Assembly: GCA_014237405.1 (NCBI GenBank)
Contig: JABZFO010000146.1
Location: 28,642-92,641, forward strand
Source: Desulfosarcina sp.
Lineage (GTDB): Bacteria > Desulfobacterota > Desulfobacteria > Desulfobacterales > Desulfosarcinaceae
Direction: 5' to 3'
DNA length: 64,000 nt
Shown: in pieces, positions 32,044 through 41,363 of the stretch
How positions within the stretch are numbered: the stretch's first letter is position 1
How the letters are laid out: each line of letters opens with the position of its first letter
Made by a program: the position numbers and the translations under genes
Notes under the pieces: model-generated
What the model saw: only the letters and a program-made list of their open reading frames with translations
The model's database searches: none
Told to the model about the DNA's origin: nothing

Positions 32044-35000
32044 GTGTCAACAATGAACGATGTGAAAGCAACAGCGAACGTTACCACCGAGGATCCGTTC
32101 TTTTTTGACCAGGAGCGGTTGCAGGCCATTGCCGGCAAAACAATCGTCAGTCATGGCCTGGAAGACCACAGGGAAAACCGGGTGATGGAGATCGACCGGG
32201 ACCAGGATCTTCTCTGGGGCCGGGTGGAAGGGGCTGACCCTGAAATACCAAATAATGTAACTATCCGATTGACCGGAAATGGGTTTTCCTTTGCCTGTGA
32301 TTGCGATGATGACAACAGGAATGGTGCCTGCCGCCATGTTGTTGCCGTACTCTTCAGGTATGCCGATCAATGCGGTGAAACCGATAAACTGCTGACTGCC
32401 ACGGACAGTGCCATCAAAGACCGTATCAAACGGGGACGCTCGGAAGTCATCGTTGAATCGTTGAGCGGTGAGCCCTGGTTCGGATCCTGGCGGGCATCCT
32501 CTCTGGGCGGCGGCAGCCATTTCTCACGCAGTTACCGGGTGACCATCCGCAGCCTGCGGCAGCGGGCCAACTTTTGCTCTTGTCCCGATTTTGCGAACAA
32601 TCAGCTTGGCACCTGCAAACATATTGAAGCCGTTCTACACAAGGTCCAAAAACATCCGCAGTATGAGCAGTTCAAGATTCAGCCGGCACCTTTTCCCTAT
32701 GTCTACCTGGCCTGGGAGGTAGAAGACGCCCCGCAGCTCAAGCTGTATAAAACTGCGGATATGCCCCATGACCTGCAGGATATTCTGGACCGGTTTTTCA
32801 ATAGCTCCGGGGAGTTCAAGGGCCGCCTGCCCGATGATTTTTTTCATTTCACGGAGCTTGTTGATGCTCGCGGCGATGTCCACCTGGGCGAAGATGCAGT
32901 TGACTATGCCAGGCAACTGGCGACAGCAGCGGCCCACAGGCAGCGATCGGTCGAGATTAAAAGCCGGATCAAGGCCAATAACAGGATGCCGGGGGTCAAA
33001 GCCCGTCTCTATCCCTACCAGGTGGAAGGCGTTGCCTTTTTGGCCGGTACCGGCAGGGCCTTGCTTGCCGACGACATGGGACTGGGCAAGACGTTGCAGG
33101 CCATCAGTGCGGCGGCCTGGCTGAGGGAATACGAGGGCGTACGAAAAACCCTCATTATCTGTCCGGCGTCCCTGAAACAGCAATGGGCTCGTGAAATCGC
33201 CAAGTTTACCGATCACGACGCCCAGGTGATCCAGGGGCCTCCCCCGCAGCGCGGCGTTCAGTACCGGCGCGAGTGCGGCTTTTTTATTCTCAATTACGAG
33301 CTGCTCCTGCGTGATCGGTCGCTGATCAATGAAATTGTCAGGCCGGACCTGATTATACTTGATGAGGCCCAGCGGATCAAAAACTGGCGCACCAAAATCG
33401 CTTCGGCCGTCAAGCTGATTCCTTCCCGCTATGCCTTTGTGCTTACCGGCACACCGCTGGAAAATCGGCTGGAAGACCTCTACAGCCTGATGCAGGTTGT
33501 AGAGGCGAAAATTTTAGGACCGCTGTGGCGTTACATGATCGATTTCCACGTGACGGATCAGCGGGGCAAGGTGCTGGGCTATCGCAACCTGTCCGTTTTG
33601 CGCCGAAGGCTGGCGCCGGTGATGCTGCGCCGGGATCGACGCGTGGTCAGTGACCAGCTTCCGGGCCGTATTGTTACCCGCCTGGATGTGGAGATGACTG
33701 CTAAACAGGTGGAACTGCATGATACGGCCATGAGTGCCGCCGGCCGATTGGCCACGATTGCCAAACGGCGCCCCCTGACCCCCACCGAGCAGAACCGCCT
33801 GATGGCGGCCCTGCAGCAGGCCAGGATGGCTTGTGATGCCGCCGGCCTGGTGGATAAGGAGAGCGAGGGCTCGCCGAAAATTGATGAGCTTTCTGACATC
33901 CTGGAAGAAGTCTGTCAGCAATCCGGATTAAAGGTGGTGGTATTTTCCCAGTGGGAAAAGATGACCCGGATGGTGGAAACCCGACTGCGACGCATGGGAA
34001 TAGGTTTTGTCCGTCTGCACGGCGGAGTGCCGACCGCCAAACGGGGCCCCCTCATGGACAGTTTTCGGGAAGACGACAGTATCCAGGTCTTTCTCTCCAC
34101 CGATGCCGGTGGCGTAGGGTTGAACCTGCAAAGCGGTTCTGTGGTGGTGAATCTGGATGTGCCCTGGAACCCGGCGGTTCTTGAACAGCGCAATGCCAGG
34201 GTTCACCGATTGGGCCAAACCAGGACCGTGCAGGTGATTACCATGGTGGCCGCCGATTCGTACGAAGAACATGTGCTCTCTCTGGTGCAGGGAAAACAGG
34301 ATCTTTTTGACAACGTCATTGCCGAGGATGCCGACCGTGACGTGGTCGGGGTCTCCAAAAAACTGCTGGAAACGCTGGTGGATGACCTGGCCGACGATAC
34401 AACTCAGTCTGCAGGAGAAAAACTGGCCGACAGGGACGAGGCCACGGAAGATGTTCAGGATGACGGGGTTGAGACTGTCGGGGACCGTGCAACCGGCGTG
34501 GATGATGGCGTGGAACGGGAGATAACCTTGTGCATCGAGGAGTTGCAGGCCGCTTTTGGAGCGCGAATTGAGCGCATTCTCGGTTCTGGAGGGGGCTTGC
34601 TGGCAGTCCTTGACCGGGTGGGAGCTGAAGAGGACCGGATGGCCACTGCATTATCCGAAAGAGTTCCGGTGGCGGTCATCGACCAGCGCACCCTGGCCGG
34701 ACTCGATCGACTGGGGGCCGGATCGCCGGTGGCCGAAAGCCGAACCTATTATGACGCGGCACAGCAGGGTGACGAGCAGGCCCTTCCCCGCTTACTCATC
34801 ATGGCCACTGAAAAGGTCAAAGCCGCCACCGTGTTAATCGAGCAGCAGTGTTTCAGCGGCGCCACGGAGTTGTTGATGTCTGCGATGCTGGCCGCGGCAG
34901 CCGAGCGGGCAGGACTGGAAACGCCTGTCATGGTGCAGGATGCCGGGGTGTGGCTGTATGGTGACGCCCTGCCCAAGGGGTTGCTGAACCAGGAAGAGGC

Positions 35001-35106
35001 TGCCCTGATGATGCGGGCCGTGTCCCTGGCTCAGTCACCATCCGTTCCGGAACCCCTGCTTGCGGAGTTAAGCATGGATGTGGAAAGTTTTGTAACGCAG
35101 GGATAA
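32044..35106 (+). CDS. SNF2-family helicase with two N-terminal SWIM zinc fingers
   Basis: SWIM-type CDCDDDNRNGACRHVVAVL and CSCPDFANNQLGTCKHIEAVL; ADDMGLGKTLQAISAAAWL, DEAQRIKN, VFLSTDAGGVGLNLQSGSVVVNLDVPWNPAVLEQRNARVHRLGQTR. Confidence 0.93.
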   Translation: MSTMNDVKATANVTTEDPFFFDQERLQAIAGKTIVSHGLEDHRENRVMEIDRDQDLLWGRVEGADPEIPNNVTIRLTGNGFSFACDCDDDNRNGACRHVVAVLFRYADQCGETDKLLTATDSAIKDRIKRGRSEVIVESLSGEPWFGSWRASSLGGGSHFSRSYRVTIRSLRQRANFCSCPDFANNQLGTCKHIEAVLHKVQKHPQYEQFKIQPAPFPYVYLAWEVEDAPQLKLYKTADMPHDLQDILDRFFNSSGEFKGRLPDDFFHFTELVDARGDVHLGEDAVDYARQLATAAAHRQRSVEIKSRIKANNRMPGVKARLYPYQVEGVAFLAGTGRALLADDMGLGKTLQAISAAAWLREYEGVRKTLIICPASLKQQWAREIAKFTDHDAQVIQGPPPQRGVQYRRECGFFILNYELLLRDRSLINEIVRPDLIILDEAQRIKNWRTKIASAVKLIPSRYAFVLTGTPLENRLEDLYSLMQVVEAKILGPLWRYMIDFHVTDQRGKVLGYRNLSVLRRRLAPVMLRRDRRVVSDQLPGRIVTRLDVEMTAKQVELHDTAMSAAGRLATIAKRRPLTPTEQNRLMAALQQARMACDAAGLVDKESEGSPKIDELSDILEEVCQQSGLKVVVFSQWEKMTRMVETRLRRMGIGFVRLHGGVPTAKRGPLMDSFREDDSIQVFLSTDAGGVGLNLQSGSVVVNLDVPWNPAVLEQRNARVHRLGQTRTVQVITMVAADSYEEHVLSLVQGKQDLFDNVIAEDADRDVVGVSKKLLETLVDDLADDTTQSAGEKLADRDEATEDVQDDGVETVGDRATGVDDGVEREITLCIEELQAAFGARIERILGSGGGLLAVLDRVGAEEDRMATALSERVPVAVIDQRTLAGLDRLGAGSPVAESRTYYDAAQQGDEQALPRLLIMATEKVKAATVLIEQQCFSGATELLMSAMLAAAAERAGLETPVMVQDAGVWLYGDALPKGLLNQEEAALMMRAVSLAQSPSVPEPLLAELSMDVESFVTQG

Positions 35107-35167
35107 CGAGTTCCAGGCTGACCTGATTGTCAAAATGTCACTCCATCTCTATTCATTCGGGTGTAAA

Positions 35168-36001
35168 ATGAAAAAAACCATGCTGTGGCTAGGGGTGGCC
35201 CTGGTTTGTCTGCCACTGAACATCTATGCCATGGAGATAATGCTTCCCCAAATCTATAAAGAGAGTATAGATGTTTCCAACTGGCTAGTGAGTGAAAAGC
35301 TGGACGGGATTCGGGGGTATTGGGACGGAAAAAGGCTGCTCAGCAAAAACAGTGTTCCCCTGTATCCACCCGCAGCATTTACTGACAGCTTCCCTCCTTT
35401 TGCCCTGGAGGGAGAAATCTGGGGCGGCCGGGGAACTTTTGAGAAAACTGTGTCCATTGCTAAAAAGCAGCAACCCCATGACGGCTGGCTGAAGCTGCAA
35501 TTTGCGATATTTGATGTGCCGCAGGCAGCAGGAGGATTTACCCGGCGATTGAAAAAGGCAAAGGACTGGTTTGCTCATCACCACACACGTTTTGCCTTTA
35601 TCATTCCACAAAAGACGATCAAGGATAAAGGGCAGCTGAAGGCCGAACTGAAACGGGTGGAGGAAATGGGTGGTGAGGGATTGATCGTCAGAAAGCCTGA
35701 CGCGCTCTACACCAAGGGGCGCAGCCGGGAGATCTTAAAGGTTAAAAGTTACCTTGACATGGAGGCCGTGGTCATTGCCCACATCGAAGGCAAAGGCAGG
35801 AACCAGGGACGGCTTGGTTCACTACTTGTGGAGTTGCCGGATAAAACCCGGTTCAAGATAGGAACCGGTTTCAGTGATGACGAACGGATCAATCCGCCAC
35901 CCGTCGACGTTATTATTACCTTTAAATATTACGGCTTTTATGAATCCGGCCGCCCCAGGTTTCCCTCTTTTCTCAGGATCAAGCCGGACAATGATCTGTG
36001 A
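35168..36001 (+). CDS. ATP-dependent DNA ligase with signal peptide (LigE-type)
   Basis: MKKTMLWLGVALVCLPLNIYA signal-like; motif I EKLDGIRG, ALEGEIW, GGEGLIVRKPD, LKVKSYLDMEAVV. Confidence 0.85.
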   Translation: MKKTMLWLGVALVCLPLNIYAMEIMLPQIYKESIDVSNWLVSEKLDGIRGYWDGKRLLSKNSVPLYPPAAFTDSFPPFALEGEIWGGRGTFEKTVSIAKKQQPHDGWLKLQFAIFDVPQAAGGFTRRLKKAKDWFAHHHTRFAFIIPQKTIKDKGQLKAELKRVEEMGGEGLIVRKPDALYTKGRSREILKVKSYLDMEAVVIAHIEGKGRNQGRLGSLLVELPDKTRFKIGTGFSDDERINPPPVDVIITFKYYGFYESGRPRFPSFLRIKPDNDL

Positions 36002-36054
36002 TGCTTCTGTCTGAAAGCCCGACAGGACAGGTCCGGCTCATGGAGTCAATCTGT

Positions 36055-36190
36055 GAGCGAAGTAACATGAAACGCGCTGTCAGCCGTTTTATCGAAAAGA
36101 AACTACGGCTGAAGGTAAACCGGCAAAAGAGCGCTGTGGGTCGACCATGGGATCGCAAATATCTGGGTTTTTGTATGACCAATTCTCTCA
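36055..36190 (+). mobile_element. Remnant of group II intron-encoded reverse transcriptase/maturase
   Basis: RAVSRFIEKKLRLKVNRQKSAVGRPWDRKYLGFCMTN resembles the LtrA-type KLKVNxxKSAVxRPWxRKFLGF segment; no flanking RT motifs. Confidence 0.75.
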
Positions 36191-36961
36191 AAGCTCTTCT
36201 AAAACACCAATTACGGTCGATTTCAGAGCATCTTTAATCCTCTGGTGTTCTTCAGGATACAGTTGCCCAGTCCACTCATCCATGAAGAACTTCTTGAACT
36301 CGATGGACAGAGAACAGCCCGTCTCAGGGTAATTCTCGTCCACCCATCGGGACAACTGGCCACCGCGGAATTTAACGTTTTCCCGTACATCGAGTCGCCG
36401 GCCTCCAAAATCAAATTTCCTCAGGTCGTTCATAAACCGCGCCACCACCGCCGCCCAAAGCTCCCGGTTCATTGTGCCGGTACCAAGATTTACTTCCGGA
36501 TTCCTCTTGGCGTCTTCCGGCTGGCTTTCCGGACCCTTGCGCCGGTGGTTATAAGAATGCAGATCGAACACCACGAAACGCCCATATCTGCTCTCAATTT
36601 CCGAAAGGATGTGGCGAAGCTCAGAGTAAAACTCATCGTACTCTTCAAGAGAGGTTTTTATAAGCTTATCCGTCGGCTGATGCTTCCAGATTTTTAAACC
36701 CCACGCATCTTCAGGTTGAATGTACACGGATTTATCGCGAGGCCGGTTCAAATCTACTTCGAATCTTGATCGCAAACCGATAATATGAGTTGGAGCAATC
36801 ACGGCCCAATCGCCAGTGTATGGATCCTCTTCCCGCAACCGATCGTCCTTAGAAATTGCAAAAAGCTTCCGGACATCCGGTCGAACGTCATGACCACTAT
36901 GGATGGCTGTTGCGACTATCGGACCGTTTCCCTTCACTACTTTCCAGACGGGCTCACTCAT
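36188..36961 (-). CDS. N-formylglutamate amidohydrolase family protein
   Basis: ATAIHSGHDVRPDV, EEDPYTGDW, FEVDLNRPRDKSVY, FVVFDLHSYNHRR. Confidence 0.85.
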   Translation of the reverse strand: MSEPVWKVVKGNGPIVATAIHSGHDVRPDVRKLFAISKDDRLREEDPYTGDWAVIAPTHIIGLRSRFEVDLNRPRDKSVYIQPEDAWGLKIWKHQPTDKLIKTSLEEYDEFYSELRHILSEIESRYGRFVVFDLHSYNHRRKGPESQPEDAKRNPEVNLGTGTMNRELWAAVVARFMNDLRKFDFGGRRLDVRENVKFRGGQLSRWVDENYPETGCSLSIEFKKFFMDEWTGQLYPEEHQRIKDALKSTVIGVLEEL

Positions 36962-37070
36962 TCACTCTCCTTTCCCGCGACCGGGGGGGGACTCTGCCAC
37001 AAAGGAGCCTCCTGTTCCACACATTTCATTTTTGGTCGTGTCCAAACCAAAATATGTAGCTCCAGGTTAT

Positions 37071-38219
37071 TTAAAAACCTTTCAGCTTTCCTTCTATTTT
37101 TTCTGCCAGATCATCCCTGCCACGGGCCCGCAGCGGCTCGATGAGTTCTTCGTAGAAGGGTTCTCTCACCCGGATGATGATGCTGAAGGCATCCAGCCAT
37201 GACGGATCCACCGCATTTTCTTCGAATGCCCTGGTCTTGTTCAAAAGGCCCAGGGCTTCGAGTTCAAGCATGGTGCGCACGCACTTTTCGCAGCGGCCGC
37301 AGTTGAGTTTGTCCGGCACGTTGGCCAGGCAGACGCGAAAATTCTGGAATGCCACATCCCAGCCGGCGACGATCTTCAACTTCTTCATACGGGACAATCC
37401 GGCATCCCGGTGGCGGATGCAAAGATCGTGGCTGCCGTATTCCGGGTCCAGCAGCGGATGGGACCCACAGGGGTGCAGGTGGGGGATGTCATAGGAAGAG
37501 GCCAGCCAGGCCAAGTTGATGCGTTTGGAAAAGACGTGGGCGGCAGCGACCAGCACGGCGCCGAAGAACTGGTTTAGCCATAGATCTCGATCGTCGCACA
37601 GGTGGCGGATGTTGGTGTAGATAGGAATGAGCGTGAGGCCGGCGTCGGTCGCTACCGGTGCCATGGCCGTCTTGGCCCGCTCGAACACGGGGTACTTCGC
37701 CCCGCGCTTCACCACGCCGCCGATGTCGAACCCGTGGACCAGCAGGGCGTCTTTGGGCGCGCTGGGGTGGGTATCGGCATAATTGTCTTTGATCAGTTTG
37801 AGGGCGGCAAGGGAATCCATACCACCGGACAGAAAAACCGCCGCGTGTCGGTTCCTGTCCTCGTGCAGGGCTGTTTTTGCCAGCGATGCATCGATGGCCA
37901 GCGGCTGAAGTTTTCCTTCGGTCCAGTGGTGCATGAGGGCCATGACTGTCTCCAGCCCCTCTTTCAGCCGGGGGCAGATGGTCTCATCGATGAACAGCCG
38001 CCGTTCGCCGAAGTAAAGTGCCGGGATGATGCACCCCACGACAAAGGCATGGGGGTTGGCAAAGATGTCTTCGGCAAAGGTCGCTTCGGTTTCGATGAAG
38101 ATTTCCTGCTCCGGCTGGCCGCAATCTTCGTAGGCCACCGTGGCCACGGCCCGGATCAGGCCATCGTTTTCTCTCATATGAAGATTGGACAGTCTCATTT
38201 CATCTTTCTTGTTTCTCAC
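37071..38219 (-). CDS. PP-loop ATPase (QueC/asparagine-synthase-like) with C-terminal CxxC
   Basis: AVFLSGGMDSLAALKLI PP-loop; LNCGRCEKCVRTMLELEALG. Confidence 0.8.
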   Translation of the reverse strand: MRNKKDEMRLSNLHMRENDGLIRAVATVAYEDCGQPEQEIFIETEATFAEDIFANPHAFVVGCIIPALYFGERRLFIDETICPRLKEGLETVMALMHHWTEGKLQPLAIDASLAKTALHEDRNRHAAVFLSGGMDSLAALKLIKDNYADTHPSAPKDALLVHGFDIGGVVKRGAKYPVFERAKTAMAPVATDAGLTLIPIYTNIRHLCDDRDLWLNQFFGAVLVAAAHVFSKRINLAWLASSYDIPHLHPCGSHPLLDPEYGSHDLCIRHRDAGLSRMKKLKIVAGWDVAFQNFRVCLANVPDKLNCGRCEKCVRTMLELEALGLLNKTRAFEENAVDPSWLDAFSIIIRVREPFYEELIEPLRARGRDDLAEKIEGKLKGF

Positions 38220-39114
38220 GATACCGGTCTACGGCAAATTGGATCATCCGGGTGGCAATGTCCAGGCCGGTGGCTGCCTCCATCCCCTTGAACCCCGGCG
38301 AGTAGTTCACTTCTACGACCAATGGATAGCCATCGGCGCTCACCATCATGTCCACGCCGGCGATATCGCACCCCACGGCGGCGGCGGCGGCGATGGCGAT
38401 TCGTTGGCGTTTGGTGGAGAGAACCGTGGGCTTTATGTAGCTTCCCAAGTGAAAATTGGCACGAAAGTCTCCTTTTACCGGAGTGAGCGTCGCGGCGCAG
38501 ATCAATTCACCGCCGATCACCAATGCCCGGATGTCTTCACGATTCTCCGGCGGCAGGTACCGCTGGATCATCAGTCCCCGGCGTCGATCCAATGTCGACA
38601 GCACCCGCTGACGGGCATCGGCTGGGTCCATGATTCGTAGCACGCCGTCACCCTGCCGCCCGCTGACCTGCTTGACGACCACCGGGTAGCCGCCCAGCTG
38701 ATCCACCGCGTGAAAAAAGCCCGGCGCTTCGTTGACGAAGACGGTGTCGGGGCAGGGCAGGCCAGCGGCGGTCAGCACCTGCTGAGTGAGAAATTTATTG
38801 CGGGCGATGGTGACGGCACCAAGGTCGTTGACCAGCGGAATGCCCATGAGCTGGAACTGGCGGATCAGAGCCAGACTGGCGTCACCGATCTGGGCCCCCT
38901 GTCTTGGCAGCACCACGTGGGGCAGGGGGGAGGACTTTTCTCCGGTCAATCCCAATTGCCAGTTCACTATCGTTGGCCACAGGCGATAGGGGTGGATGAG
39001 ATTGCCTTTGTGGCCCGCCTGGTGAGTTGCCTCTATCAGTCGCCGGTTGGGGTGGTAGCCGGCGTCCCTAACGGTGATGATGCCCATGCGAACCGTCATA
39101 TTAAGACTCCTCAC
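38200..39114 (-). CDS. RimK-type ATP-grasp ligase
   Basis: GYPVVVKQVSGRQGDGVLRI, MIQRYLPPENREDIRALVIGGELICAATL, VVEVNYSPGFKGME. Confidence 0.88.
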   Translation of the reverse strand: MRSLNMTVRMGIITVRDAGYHPNRRLIEATHQAGHKGNLIHPYRLWPTIVNWQLGLTGEKSSPLPHVVLPRQGAQIGDASLALIRQFQLMGIPLVNDLGAVTIARNKFLTQQVLTAAGLPCPDTVFVNEAPGFFHAVDQLGGYPVVVKQVSGRQGDGVLRIMDPADARQRVLSTLDRRRGLMIQRYLPPENREDIRALVIGGELICAATLTPVKGDFRANFHLGSYIKPTVLSTKRQRIAIAAAAAVGCDIAGVDMMVSADGYPLVVEVNYSPGFKGMEAATGLDIATRMIQFAVDRYREKQER

Positions 39115-40333
39115 TATTAGTGGTGTCGATCATCCATTCGGGCATCCAGATGCCCACCGGCTTGCCGGCTTTCTCACTCAAATAGGTGGCTACTTTCCGA
39201 GTGCGGTTGCGGATGGCGATAGTTTTGGTGGCCTCGTTGTTTTCGGCGATGACAGAAAAGATCTTCCGATCCCCGGCCCGTTGGGTCAGCCCATCGAGCA
39301 GCTTTGTCCCAATGCCCAGGCCCCGGTATTCGGGACGCACCGAGGTATATCCGCGTTCCACATATCCGGTGAGGTCCAGTCCCGACTGACGGCGGACGGT
39401 TTCTATGTATTCGGGCCTCGGATGCTTGAGGCAGGAGTTGCCCACGATAACGCCTTTTTCAAACACATAACCGATGAGGTAGGCCCGCTCCAGGTTGAAC
39501 CGTACGTGGTCGGTGGAAACCGTGCCGCCGGCCGATACCATGGCGCAGATGTCGTCTAAAAAACCATCAGGCAATTGGTCCGGGGGGCAGAAGTGGTAGC
39601 CAAGGTCTTCACCGACCGTATAGAGGTGGTCGCCGTCCTCGTCCACGCGCATCCTGAGAAATCCGTTTTTCCCCAGGCGATCCACGAGTAAAAAACGGTA
39701 AATCGGATCTCTCACCACCTGCCACAACGGTCGGCCGGGCAGGGGGCGAACCTGGCTGTACACCGGGCCAATGCTGTTCGGTCCACCGAGCGTCTCCGCT
39801 TCCCAGGAGTGAATGATGTTCGGCTGAAGAGAGACGATGGTGCAATTTTTTTTTGTTGCGGCATCACCATCCAGAATCAGATGGTTCCAGATGCCGGCCC
39901 GGGAAAATGCCATGAAATAGCGAAGATCCGGTAGCCGGTTCATCACCCGCCATTGGATTTGGACGATGGGCCCGCTATCAGCCATTGCCGTGAAATCCGA
40001 CGCGATGTCATTCTCCATGATGCAGGAGATGGACAGGCGAAACCCTGTCTGCCGCTTATTGAATCGGATCACCACGTTTTCTAATTGGGTCGGATTTATT
40101 TCATCCACACAGAAAAAATGGTGTGTATCGTTATTTGCCGACAGCTGCCCCAAAAGATCCGGCAATCGATTGCCGCCGTTGTTGAATCCATCCAAGTTTG
40201 CATCCCACATGTGGGTCGTTGTTGATGTATTAGACAAAAAACCCGTTACCTGGGCAAGGGTCAGAAGTGGTATGGCACGTGTTGCCGGGGGGGGGTGGAT
40301 CAGCAAAATGGTAAAGGGCGCAGAGGCAGTCAT
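39101..40333 (-). CDS. GNAT acetyltransferase with N-terminal B12-binding/radical-SAM-like remnant
   Basis: C-terminus RGYTSVRPEYRGLGIGTKLLDGL (GNAT acetyl-CoA motif); N-terminus ILLIHPPPATRAIPLLTLAQVTGFLSNT...MWDANLDGFN resembles a B12-binding Rossmann start, but no CxxxCxxC. Confidence 0.65.
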   Translation of the reverse strand: MTASAPFTILLIHPPPATRAIPLLTLAQVTGFLSNTSTTTHMWDANLDGFNNGGNRLPDLLGQLSANNDTHHFFCVDEINPTQLENVVIRFNKRQTGFRLSISCIMENDIASDFTAMADSGPIVQIQWRVMNRLPDLRYFMAFSRAGIWNHLILDGDAATKKNCTIVSLQPNIIHSWEAETLGGPNSIGPVYSQVRPLPGRPLWQVVRDPIYRFLLVDRLGKNGFLRMRVDEDGDHLYTVGEDLGYHFCPPDQLPDGFLDDICAMVSAGGTVSTDHVRFNLERAYLIGYVFEKGVIVGNSCLKHPRPEYIETVRRQSGLDLTGYVERGYTSVRPEYRGLGIGTKLLDGLTQRAGDRKIFSVIAENNEATKTIAIRNRTRKVATYLSEKAGKPVGIWMPEWMIDTTNSEES

Positions 40334-40438
40334 TGGGGGTCGTAACCTGCTAGGCTATGGGGCCAGGGTTGCTAAATGGGTCAATCTGACGTAAATAAGA
40401 GGATCTTATCATATGCTTGGCAAAGGACAACCATCGAA

Positions 40439-41363
40439 ATGAAAATTGCCTATCTGATGGATCCGCTGGAAAGCATTCAGCCCGAAAATGAGACCACCAG
40501 CTACCTGATGTACGAATGCAACGAGCGGGGGCATACGGTCTATTTCCTGGAGCCCCACGATGTGTATATTCGCAACGGCCAGGTGGTGGCCCGTATGCGC
40601 AACATCACCGTGCAGCCGGGATTGGAGATGACCGACTACTGGATGGAGATCATCCAGTGCACCAAGCAGGACGACCTGATTTTCGAGGCCATCACCGAAC
40701 TCGATGCCCTTTTTCTTCGCAGCAACCCGCCGCTGAACTACCAGACCATCGAGTTTCTGCAGCCGGTGGACAACCACGTTTTCATCCTCAATAGTACCAC
40801 CGGCCAGATCATTGGAAACAGCAAGCTGTACAGTCTCAATTTCCCGGACATTATTCCCGAGACCCACGTCTCCAGGGACCCCTCCCGTCTTCGAAAAATT
40901 ATCGACGATTTTGGCGGGGCCATGGTGGTCAAACCCCTGCAGGGATTCGGGGGAGAGGGGGTGATCAAGGTGAGCAACCGGGACCGGGAAAATCTCAACT
41001 CCCTGATTCATTATTACGTGCGTGCGTACGAGCCCTATCGGTGCCATGTGTCGCCGGCCCAAAGAGGGAGATTTTCGAACCAACGTCCATGCCGGCGGTG
41101 AGGTGTTTGCCCACCAGCCGTCCCGGCAGGAGCAGGAGATCTGCCGGGCGATCAAGGAAAAATTGATCGAGGATGGACTCTATTTCGTGGGCATTGACAT
41201 CATCGGCGGCAAGCTGGTGGAGATCAACTGTGTCAGCCCGGGCGGCATTCCGCGCATCAACCGGCTGAACAATGATCACCTCGAAGCAAAGGTTGTGGAT
41301 TTTATCGAGGAAGAGGTCAAGGGGATCACCGAAACCAATCATCGAGAGCGGTCTGTCCAATGA
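40439..41363 (+). pseudogene. GshB/RimK-like ATP-grasp ligase with apparent internal deletion/frame jump near 41034-41048
   Basis: GGAMVVKPLQGFGGEGVIKV...YVRAYEPY, then GAMCRRPKEGDFRTNVHAGGE...LVEINCVSPGGIPRINRL in another frame. Confidence 0.83.
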
